DNA from: Chitinophagales bacterium
Lineage (GTDB): Bacteria; Bacteroidota; Bacteroidia; Chitinophagales; Saprospiraceae
Reading direction: 5' to 3'
Length of the DNA stretch: 64,000 bases
Assembly: GCA_013298845.1 (NCBI GenBank)
Contig: JAAFJN010000025.1
Span: 1-64,000 of the forward strand
Made by a program: the position numbers and the translations under genes
Notes under the pieces: generated by a model
What the model was told of the DNA's origin: nothing
Databases searched by the model: none
What the model saw: the letters and a program-made list of their open reading frames with translations, nothing else
Part shown: one piece after another, positions 7,402-15,435 of the stretch
Layout: each line of letters starts with the position of its first letter
Position numbering within the stretch: the stretch's first letter is position 1

Positions 7402-9072
7402 ATGAAAAGGATATTTATTGTTTTGTGGGTCTTTGTGAGCGGCATAATGCCGGGCTTTGCCCAACCCAAAGCCCCGTTACAGTTTAAGTGGTGGCTCGAA
7501 TTTACCGATAAAGCCGGAACCCCGTACAGCACCGACCATCCGGAGGCGTTTTTATCGGCGCGTTCTCTGGAACGGCGGGCCAAAAGTGGCAGCCCGGTCA
7601 CGTTGGAAGATTTGCCCGTTTCGCCCGTGTACCTGCGGACTTTGCGGGAAAAGGGTTTTAAAATTCACGGTGTTTCCCGTTGGTTAAACGGAGTAGTTCT
7701 CATTGCGGATACCGCGACGGCATTATCGGCGCAACAATTGCCATTTATCAAAAATATGACCTGCGTTGGGCGCGATATTCGAATTGCCAATCCGCCTAAT
7801 CGTCCATCCAAAAAACGAATGCCGGCTCCGCCGCCGCCTTCCGTGCGCGAGCGTTTGGGGCCAATGGGCTACGGGTATATTAACGCCAATCCGCTTTCGA
7901 TGCCCTTTTTGTACGATATGAATGTACGGGGTAAGGGCATCTGGATCGCGGTGATGGACGGTGGTTTCACCAATACCGATACAATTTCGTTGTTCGATAG
8001 TTTGGCCCTGCAAAGCCGCCTCTGGACTGGTCCCGATATTGTAGAGCGCGACAAAGGGGTGTACGAAAGTGCGCAACATGGCACATCGGTATTATCGGTG
8101 ATGGGGGCCAATACGCCCGGTTATTTCGTGGGTACCGCCCCGGATGCGACGTATTTTTTGTTAAAAACCGAAGATACCGGCGGTGAATTTCCCATTGAAG
8201 AAATCAACTGGATTTTTGGGGCCGAGTGGGCCGACAGCCTCGGGGTGGATATTATCAATGCATCGCTGGGGTACACCACGTTTAGTAATCCGGTGTACAA
8301 TCGCCCGTACAGTATGCTCGACGGGCGTTCGACCATTGGTGCGCGTGGTGCCAGTATTGCCGCGCAAAAAGGAATGATTATTTGCAACAGTGCCGGAAAT
8401 TCCGGCGATGAACCGTGGCATTTTTTGGGCGTTCCGGCCGATGCACCGGGCGTCGTTGCCGTGGGGGCCGTGGATGCACAAACGGGTGAGCACGCGCCGT
8501 TTAGTTCGTACGGTCCCAGCGCCGATGGCCGCATCAAACCTGATTTGAGCGCTCCGGGCATGAATGTGGTCACCGCCGGAAACCTCGGGTATCAGTTGAC
8601 GGTATCGGCGGGTACTTCCATTGCCAGCCCCATTTTGGCGGGTTCGTTTGCGGCGTTGTGGAGCGCGTTTCCAGCGTACAGTTCCAACGACATTTTGGAT
8701 GCGGTGTATGCTTCGGCCCACCAGAAATCGGCACCGGATAACAAGTTGGGCTACGGCATCCCCGATTTTACCCTGGCGTGGTTGAGGTTAAAAGGATTAA
8801 CGACTGCCGTAAACGACGCGTATTGGTACGGTGTGGATTCAAAAAACGAGCGTATCGCTCAATTGCTATTACCGGAGGAGTGGATAAAAAACGAAAAAGA
8901 CGCCCTTTTTTACAATAATTTAGGCCAATTTGTTGGTGTTTTTCCGTTAACAACCCAAGGTACGAGCGATGTGAAATTGGTAGAAATTAACCTGCCGAAT
9001 AGCCTGCCCGTGGGTTTTTACAACGTTTTAATTGGGCAAAAATGGTGTAGAATTGGGATTGCCAACAATTAA
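7402..9072 (+). CDS. Secreted S8 family subtilisin-like serine protease
   Basis: This 556-residue protein has a signal peptide (about 1-20, ending GFAQ) and a propeptide-like region to about 150. The peptidase S8 domain carries D186 in AVMDGG, H226 in QHGTSV, the oxyanion N333 in SAGNSG and the nucleophile S406 in GTSIASP, so the triad is complete. The C-terminal 90 residues form a beta-rich module ending in VGFYNVLIGQKWCRIG, resembling a T9SS type A sorting domain. It is therefore likely exported to the cell surface or medium. Confidence 0.88.
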   Translation: MKRIFIVLWVFVSGIMPGFAQPKAPLQFKWWLEFTDKAGTPYSTDHPEAFLSARSLERRAKSGSPVTLEDLPVSPVYLRTLREKGFKIHGVSRWLNGVVLIADTATALSAQQLPFIKNMTCVGRDIRIANPPNRPSKKRMPAPPPPSVRERLGPMGYGYINANPLSMPFLYDMNVRGKGIWIAVMDGGFTNTDTISLFDSLALQSRLWTGPDIVERDKGVYESAQHGTSVLSVMGANTPGYFVGTAPDATYFLLKTEDTGGEFPIEEINWIFGAEWADSLGVDIINASLGYTTFSNPVYNRPYSMLDGRSTIGARGASIAAQKGMIICNSAGNSGDEPWHFLGVPADAPGVVAVGAVDAQTGEHAPFSSYGPSADGRIKPDLSAPGMNVVTAGNLGYQLTVSAGTSIASPILAGSFAALWSAFPAYSSNDILDAVYASAHQKSAPDNKLGYGIPDFTLAWLRLKGLTTAVNDAYWYGVDSKNERIAQLLLPEEWIKNEKDALFYNNLGQFVGVFPLTTQGTSDVKLVEINLPNSLPVGFYNVLIGQKWCRIGIANN

Positions 9073-9120
9073 TTTTGGTTTATTTCCAAGATTCCCAAAT
9101 ACCTGTGTACTTTTACCGCC

Positions 9121-9148
9121 CGAGAAAACTAACCCCTGTTTTTTCTCG
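9121..9148. other. Intergenic hairpin before the ThuA-fusion gene
   Basis: CGAGAAAA (9121-9128) and TTTTCTCG (9141-9148) form a perfect 8-bp stem 27 bases before the ATG at 9176. It could be an operator, a leader structure or a weak terminator of the subtilase gene. Confidence 0.3.
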
Positions 9149-9175
9149 ATAGCACTATTTTAAAGTAACTGTTGT

Positions 9176-12100
9176 ATGCATCTATTGACCCGTTTTTTAT
9201 TCCTCTCGTTTATTGTTAGTATTGGTTTTTTGGCAACGCATTGTGGTCAAAAATACGATGTTCCACCGCGTATTTTGGTGTTTTCCAAAACGATGGGTTT
9301 TCGCCACGCCAGTATTCCGACGGGAGTAGCGGCCTTGCGCACCCTTTGCGCCCAACACGGCATTATGGTGGACTCTACCGAAGACAGCGATGATTTTAAC
9401 GAAAAAAACCTGAAACGTTACGCCGCCGTGGTTTTTTTGAGCACCACGGGCGATGTGCTGAATCCTTTGCAGGAAAATGCTTTTGAGCGCTATATTCAGG
9501 CTGGTGGTGGATTTGTGGGCATTCATGCTGCTACCGATACCGAATACGGTTGGTCGTGGTTCACAGGATTGGTGGGGGGACAATTTGAAAGTCACCCCGA
9601 AATCCAAGATGCAACATTACTGGTAAAAGACCATAAACACCTTTCTACCAAACATTTGCCGGGCGATACCTGGCAACGCAAGGATGAATGGTATAATTTT
9701 AAAAACCTCAATCCCAACGTCAATGTGCTCATGACCATTGACGAAAAATCGTACAAAGGTGGCAAAAATGGCGATCATCACCCCATGTGTTGGTACCATG
9801 TATACGACGGTGGTCGCGCCTGGTACACTGCCGGAGGACATACCAACGAATCGTACGCCGAACCGGCTTTTTTGCAGCACCTCTTGGGGGGCATTCGTTA
9901 CGCCATTGGTGATAACAAACGGCTGGCTTATAACAACTGCCGCACGCCCGAAGTCCCCGATCCGACGCGTTTTGTAAAAACCGTACTGGCTACCGACCTC
10001 ACCGAACCGATGGAGTTCGATATGTTGCCCGACGGCAAAATTATCCTGGTGGAACGCCGGGGCGCCATCAAACTTTTTGATCCGAATACCGGATTGGTAA
10101 CGGTAGCGCATAAAATGAACGTTCATTCCGAATTTGAAGACGGGTTAATGGGCTGCGCACTTGACCCTAATTACGTTAAAAATCACTGGATTTACCTCTA
10201 TTATTCGCCGGTGGACAAGGTGGTGAACCGACTTTCGCGGTTTGTTTTTGAAGGCGATTCTTTAAAAACTGCCTCCGAAAAAATGATTCTTGAGGTCAAT
10301 ACCCAACGCGACGAATGCTGCCACACGGGCGGTAGCGTGGAGTTTGACGCCGAAGGAAATTTGTTTTTATCCACGGGTGACAACACCAATCCTTTTGACT
10401 CGGACGGTTATGACCCCATTGACGAGCGGCCCGGTCACGAACCCTGGGATGCGCAGCGCACTTCGGGAAATACCAATGACCTGCGCGGCAAAATTTTGCG
10501 GATCAAAGTCAACGAAGATGGTTCCTATACCTGTCCGGCGGGTAACTTGTTCAACGGAAACAGCGGCCTTTTTGGTCGGCCCGAAATTTACGTGATGGGC
10601 TGCCGCAATCCGTTCCGTATTTCCCTCGATAACCGCCGAAAATTCTTGTTTTGGGGGGAAGTAGGACCCGATGCCGGTGAGCCGGATACGTCGAGGGGGC
10701 CGCAGGGACACGATGAAGTGAACCGCGCACGTTCGGCGGGTTTCTTTGGCTGGCCGTATTTTGTGGGCAATAACAAACGTTATTTTGACTACAATTTTGC
10801 CACCAAAAAACGCGGCGAGTTATTTGACCCCGAACACCCCCTCAACAATTCACCCAATAATACCGGATCGGTCCAATTGCCACCGGCCCAACCCGCTTTA
10901 ATCTGGTATCCATATGGTAACTCCCCCGATTTTCCTTTGGTGAAAAACGGCGGGCGCAACGCCATGGCCGGTCCCGTTTATTATTGCGATCAGTACCCCG
11001 AAAAAACGCGTTTTCCCGAATATTTTGACGGGAAACTCATCATTTACGACTGGATGCGCAACTGGATGCGCGCCGTTACCCTCGATTCGGTGGGGAATTT
11101 CAGCCGCATGGAACCCTTTGGCGACAGTATTCAGTTGAGTCGCCCGATGGATATGATTATTGATAAAAACGGCTCTTTGTGGGTGTTGGAATACGGAACG
11201 CAGTGGTTCAGCAGTAACCCTGATGCGCGCCTGAGTCGCATTGATTATTTCCGGGGCAATCGCCCGCCCATGCCCGAACTGCGGATGGATAAAACCGCTG
11301 GTGCGGCACCTTGCACCGTTGCGTTTGATTGTTCGGCAACCCGCGATTACGATAATGATCTGCTGGAGTACGAGTTGGATTTTGGCGATGGTACTTCGGT
11401 GAATTTTAGCGCGAAAAAATTTAAAAAGCCCTCGATTGATCTCGCTTTGGCGGGGGTAGGGGATGCCACAACCCCACTGCCCGATAAACCGGAAAAATAC
11501 GGCATTGTGCACCATACTTACCGGAAGGCGGGTGTTTACGACGCTCGTTTGAAGGTAAAAGATCCTTCGGGTGCCTTTAATATATTGGTGCGAAAAATTG
11601 CCGTGGGCAACGAACCGCCGGAAATTGCCTGGAACCTGGGCGGTCATAACCGCAGTTTTTACCGGCCGGGTACGGTGATTAACTACGGCATTGATTTGAC
11701 CGACCGCGAAGATGGTTCGTTAAAAAATGGCTCCATTCCCGCCGCTGCCATTACGGCCACCATTGATTATTTGGAACAGGGTTTTGACATGACCATTATC
11801 GCGCAAGGCCATCAAACGGCAGCGCAGGTGAGTGAATACGCCCGGGGTAAAATTTTGGTGGATCGTTCGGACTGCAAGACCTGCCACGCCATTGATCGGC
11901 GCGTCAACGGCCCGGCGTACCAAAGTATCGCCGAACGCTACCGGGGAGATGCCTTTGCGGTGCGTAATTTATCGGCCAAAGTGATTAAAGGCGGCAATGG
12001 CGTTTGGGGTGAAACGGTCATGAGCGCCCACCCGCAGTTGACCGAAGAAGATGCGGCCGAAATGGTGCGTTGGATTTTGTCGCTCGGTAACCCCGAAAAA

Positions 12101-12688
12101 CCCATTCAAAGTATCCCGGTTCAGGGACAATACGCCCTGGGTATCCCCAAAACCGACGCTAAAGGTAAAAAATCATGGCCGGGAACCTACGTCTTCCGGG
12201 CTTCGTACAAAGACCGGGGCAGCAGCGGCCAAAAAGCGTTGGAAGGTAATGAATCGTTGGCGTTGCGGCCCGCTTATCAACAGGCCGAACAGGCCGACAG
12301 CCTATCGGCGGGAATTACGCAATACAATCCGGGTAAAGACACTACGGTACTGCGCGACATGCGCGACGGCTCGTTCATTGTGTTTAAACGCACCGATTTA
12401 AACGGTATAACCGGTATTTCGGTAGGTGTTGCCAGTGGTGATATCAATAATAACTTTTCCGGCGGCCGCATCGAAATTCGATTGGATGGCCCCAAAGGCG
12501 AATTATTGGGTCAAACGGCGTTTAAATTGCCGCCTCCTGGCAAAAAAATGTCCATTATGGAGGTAAATGTTCCCATTTTTCGAAAAATACCGGACAACAA
12601 ATGGCACGATGTGTACATCGTAACCCGGAACGAAAATTTCCCTTCGATGGCCGTAACCGCTCTGGATTGGGTGCGTTTCGAGTTGTAG
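9176..12688 (+). CDS. ThuA / glucose-sorbosone dehydrogenase / PKD / cytochrome c / CBM-like fusion protein
   Basis: This 1170-residue exported protein has several modules. After a hydrophobic leader with a cysteine near residue 23 comes a ThuA-like domain (about 30-245; FSKTMGFRHASI, GGGFVGIHAATD). A PQQ-type glucose/sorbosone dehydrogenase beta-propeller follows (about 260-690; CHTGGSVEFDAEG, LRGKILRI). Next is a PKD domain (about 700-810; YELDFGDG), a class I cytochrome c with haem motif CKTCH near residue 898, and a beta-rich end resembling a family 6 carbohydrate-binding module. Related proteins are common in Bacteroidota and Planctomycetota and are thought to oxidise sugars or alcohols in the periplasm and pass electrons to the haem. 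Substrate unknown. Confidence 0.88.
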   Translation: MHLLTRFLFLSFIVSIGFLATHCGQKYDVPPRILVFSKTMGFRHASIPTGVAALRTLCAQHGIMVDSTEDSDDFNEKNLKRYAAVVFLSTTGDVLNPLQENAFERYIQAGGGFVGIHAATDTEYGWSWFTGLVGGQFESHPEIQDATLLVKDHKHLSTKHLPGDTWQRKDEWYNFKNLNPNVNVLMTIDEKSYKGGKNGDHHPMCWYHVYDGGRAWYTAGGHTNESYAEPAFLQHLLGGIRYAIGDNKRLAYNNCRTPEVPDPTRFVKTVLATDLTEPMEFDMLPDGKIILVERRGAIKLFDPNTGLVTVAHKMNVHSEFEDGLMGCALDPNYVKNHWIYLYYSPVDKVVNRLSRFVFEGDSLKTASEKMILEVNTQRDECCHTGGSVEFDAEGNLFLSTGDNTNPFDSDGYDPIDERPGHEPWDAQRTSGNTNDLRGKILRIKVNEDGSYTCPAGNLFNGNSGLFGRPEIYVMGCRNPFRISLDNRRKFLFWGEVGPDAGEPDTSRGPQGHDEVNRARSAGFFGWPYFVGNNKRYFDYNFATKKRGELFDPEHPLNNSPNNTGSVQLPPAQPALIWYPYGNSPDFPLVKNGGRNAMAGPVYYCDQYPEKTRFPEYFDGKLIIYDWMRNWMRAVTLDSVGNFSRMEPFGDSIQLSRPMDMIIDKNGSLWVLEYGTQWFSSNPDARLSRIDYFRGNRPPMPELRMDKTAGAAPCTVAFDCSATRDYDNDLLEYELDFGDGTSVNFSAKKFKKPSIDLALAGVGDATTPLPDKPEKYGIVHHTYRKAGVYDARLKVKDPSGAFNILVRKIAVGNEPPEIAWNLGGHNRSFYRPGTVINYGIDLTDREDGSLKNGSIPAAAITATIDYLEQGFDMTIIAQGHQTAAQVSEYARGKILVDRSDCKTCHAIDRRVNGPAYQSIAERYRGDAFAVRNLSAKVIKGGNGVWGETVMSAHPQLTEEDAAEMVRWILSLGNPEKPIQSIPVQGQYALGIPKTDAKGKKSWPGTYVFRASYKDRGSSGQKALEGNESLALRPAYQQAEQADSLSAGITQYNPGKDTTVLRDMRDGSFIVFKRTDLNGITGISVGVASGDINNNFSGGRIEIRLDGPKGELLGQTAFKLPPPGKKMSIMEVNVPIFRKIPDNKWHDVYIVTRNENFPSMAVTALDWVRFEL

Positions 12689-12689
12689 A

Positions 12690-13712
12690 TTACAATTGTT
12701 TTTTGGTGGTTTCGATTTTTTTCAACAAGGTTTGGAGCAATTGGGTGCGGTACATTTCGCCTTCTCCGCTGATGCGAAAGGAGTGGGTACGGCAGTTATT
12801 GATCCAATTTTCCGTGTATTTTAGCATGTTTTCGGCCGATGAAGACATGAAATTGGGGAAATCGAGGGAATTATAGACCGTTTTTCTTTTGTTCGATTTA
12901 AAGTACATGATGGTCCCGTAGTTCGCCAATGGGTCGTGGTAAAGCGTAAACGGTACGCCTGTTCGGCTGCTTTCCCCGGCGTTGTAGTCGAATTTTTCGC
13001 CAATTTTCGCCATGTTAAACTTGTATTTGACCAATTGTTCCAACTGTTCGCACAGCAGCAACGGCGTTTGTTTGTCTTCAAAATAAGGCTGTCGCGCGAA
13101 TTGCACAATGGCGTTCAGGTTTTGGTCAATAATGGACGACGACATAAACTCGGTGCTGGGAATGCCGAGATAAGTATCCAAAATTTCGCTCGCAATGGTC
13201 CGCATTTCCGGGGCGTGTGCCCGTTCCTCTATTTTATACGACTGCTCTTCGGTTTGCCGAAGGCGCATGGTGGCTTTACTCCACAATAAAATCTGGAACG
13301 AAGTGAGTTCGGGAAAATACAGGTATTGGAACGGCATAATTTCCTGCGTGAGCGTAAATATTTCGCTTTGTGGATTATTTTTTGCTTCGGTGTGCACCTT
13401 AAGAATCCAAAAAATAGTGGAAAAATACTCGACGTCACTTTGTTTTTTTTCTTCCGAAAAAGGGAACTGAAAACCCGTACAACTGCTGCCGCCGTGGATG
13501 CAGTTGTCAATGGAAATTCCGTAAATTTTGGCCAATGTTATTACTTCCTGAAACGAAAAAGGCACTTCACTGCTTAATTTGCGGTAAATAGCGCTTTTGC
13601 TCAGGTTGAGATGTGTGGCTAAAATTTGGTTAATTTCTTTGGTGTTGTTGAGGTGCTTTTTTACTTCTCGGATGATAAATTCATTGGGTGTAAGACCTGC
13701 GAAGACTTGCAT
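12690..13712 (-). CDS. Helix-turn-helix transcriptional regulator with large C-terminal domain
   Basis: The 340-residue protein has an N-terminal DNA-binding region with HLNLSKSAIYRKLSSE (about 34-49) as the helix-turn-helix, then a leucine-rich helix and a region of about 240 residues that I do not recognise. The layout resembles the BetR/XRE-like regulators of unknown signal found in Saprospiria. It converges on the ThuA-fusion gene with only one base between the stop codons. No ligand or target can be named. Confidence 0.65.
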   Translation of the reverse strand: MQVFAGLTPNEFIIREVKKHLNNTKEINQILATHLNLSKSAIYRKLSSEVPFSFQEVITLAKIYGISIDNCIHGGSSCTGFQFPFSEEKKQSDVEYFSTIFWILKVHTEAKNNPQSEIFTLTQEIMPFQYLYFPELTSFQILLWSKATMRLRQTEEQSYKIEERAHAPEMRTIASEILDTYLGIPSTEFMSSSIIDQNLNAIVQFARQPYFEDKQTPLLLCEQLEQLVKYKFNMAKIGEKFDYNAGESSRTGVPFTLYHDPLANYGTIMYFKSNKRKTVYNSLDFPNFMSSSAENMLKYTENWINNCRTHSFRISGEGEMYRTQLLQTLLKKIETTKKQL

Positions 13713-13758
13713 GATAGAGATTAAGCGTTAAGGAGCGGAGATATACTTCAACTCGGCA

Positions 13759-13809
13759 GGTTTTGTGCATAAAACTCTGAGATATACCCTTAATGTGCTG
13801 CACAAAACC
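13759..13809. repeat. Palindromic dispersed repeat, copy 1
   Basis: GGTTTTGTGCA (13759-13769) and TGCACAAAACC (13799-13809) form a perfect 11-bp inverted repeat with a 29-base loop. The left side with flank (13753-13777) matches 28208-28232 at about 21 of 25 positions, and the right flank CGACGCTCAGTATA also has a counterpart there. This points to a dispersed intergenic repeat family. Confidence 0.55.
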
Positions 13810-13971
13810 AAGCGACGCTCAGTATAAAAAGTGAAATGTTTCAATGTGGGATAATGACGGTAAAACAGGGGGCGTTTTTTGGGCGGAGCAAAAGTAGGTT
13901 TTATTTGCCATAAACAAAGTTGTTCTACGGTTATATTGGGTTTTTCGCTGAAAATTTGGTTGAAATATGCT

Positions 13972-15411
13972 TTAAAGCAGGTCTAATAACCATTCTTTAT
14001 TGGCTAAAGGGGTGGTTTGTTGGATTTGCGCGTATAAATCTTTGCGTTTACTTTGCCGGATTTGTGGTTTGTGCATGGTTTCGTTTTGGGTCCAGGCTCC
14101 TATTTGTTTAATCCATTTTAAAAAGTTGAGATTGGCTTTTTTGCCAAAATCGGAAAGCGATTTGTTGCGGCGAATGAGTTGCTGGGTGGCCTCCAGCAGG
14201 GCAAACAACGCGTAGTATTCCTGCAAAAGATAAAAACATTTGATCTGGATAATTTTGGCCCCCAAATGATAGGTAAAATCCGTGAATTCGACGTTTTGAA
14301 GCGTTTGTAACGCCGTTGCGTAGTCCTTTTTTTCGTAACAAAGGGCCGCATAATTGAACGTAAACGCGTTTTCGCGTTCGGTTTCCGTCAGCGTGTGTTT
14401 GTATTTTTGCAAAAACTGTTCGGTCCATTCAAATGCGCCGCTGCGCAGTCCGGTAGTGGTAATGTTTTTAAAAGTCCACTGCGACAGGTTCCCGTTGCGC
14501 AGCAGGACACCTTGGTCCAGCAGCAGTTGGTATAACTCTAATGCCTGATGGTACGACCCGGATTGGCCCAAATTAATACATTTGATGCAATAATTGAGCG
14601 CGTATTGGTACAATTCGGCCAATTCAGTCGGGGCGAAAACGCGTTGTACCTGTTGCATTTTTTCCAAAAAAGCCGCGTAAGCCGGGGCTTCCTGTGATTC
14701 AATTAAACGCAGGGCCAGCAAATACACCTGAATGGCGTCGTCGTTGGCCAATAACGGATTGGTGGTGCACCACGCGGTAATTTCGGGTAAAAAATGGGGT
14801 GAATAATTGGCCTGCATCACCGCCAGCGAATTGCGGCTCAACATAGCGCAGGCCATGCGTAATTTTTCGAGTACAAATAACTGGTCGGTTAGGTTGGCCT
14901 GCACCTCGAGGTCGGGCAAATTGGTGCGGGAGTTGTGCTGATGGAGGAGTTGTTCGGCCAGTTTCCAATATTCCAGTTCGATTCGAATCCGTTCCCCCGA
15001 TTCCACGGGCGTTTTGTCCATCAGTACCCGGATCTTTTTGAGTTCCTGTTGCGCCAAGTCCAATTGTTTTTTTTGAATGAGTGCCGCTACCGTTCGTAGT
15101 TTACTCGGAATGCCGTTGGGCGTAAATTGTTCCAACGCCAAAAAATACAACAACGCCTCGTAGGTGTCGGAGAGCAAATTATTGATTTTTAGTTCGTTAA
15201 ACGGCGTTTTTTCGCCGTAAATGCGCGCAAAAAGGAGGTTTTTATTCAGTTCGGGATGTTCAAACGAAGGTGCATACGCTAATAATATGGTGCAAAGTTC
15301 CTTTTGCTGCCGGTGGGTCACCAGGTAGTTTGATGCCATGAAACGTTCCCATTGCTTTATTTCTCTCAAAGAAAGCGATTGTAATAAAGTAATAAGTTTG
15401 GTACGTAACAT
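13972..15411 (-). CDS. Helical (TPR-like) protein of unknown function
   Basis: This 479-residue protein has no signal peptide or membrane segment. It is rich in leucine, glutamine and glutamate and reads as an all-helical solenoid with TPR-like helix pairs (for example ALCYEKKDYATALQTLQNV near residues 350-370). I do not recognise the family. It lies between the cohesin/dockerin-like T9SS gene, whose stop is 24 bases upstream, and the HTH regulator, all on the minus strand, so co-transcription with the T9SS gene is plausible. Confidence 0.6.
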   Translation of the reverse strand: MLRTKLITLLQSLSLREIKQWERFMASNYLVTHRQQKELCTILLAYAPSFEHPELNKNLLFARIYGEKTPFNELKINNLLSDTYEALLYFLALEQFTPNGIPSKLRTVAALIQKKQLDLAQQELKKIRVLMDKTPVESGERIRIELEYWKLAEQLLHQHNSRTNLPDLEVQANLTDQLFVLEKLRMACAMLSRNSLAVMQANYSPHFLPEITAWCTTNPLLANDDAIQVYLLALRLIESQEAPAYAAFLEKMQQVQRVFAPTELAELYQYALNYCIKCINLGQSGSYHQALELYQLLLDQGVLLRNGNLSQWTFKNITTTGLRSGAFEWTEQFLQKYKHTLTETERENAFTFNYAALCYEKKDYATALQTLQNVEFTDFTYHLGAKIIQIKCFYLLQEYYALFALLEATQQLIRRNKSLSDFGKKANLNFLKWIKQIGAWTQNETMHKPQIRQSKRKDLYAQIQQTTPLANKEWLLDLL

Positions 15412-15435
15412 GGCATCAAACGGGTTGAGGCGCGG

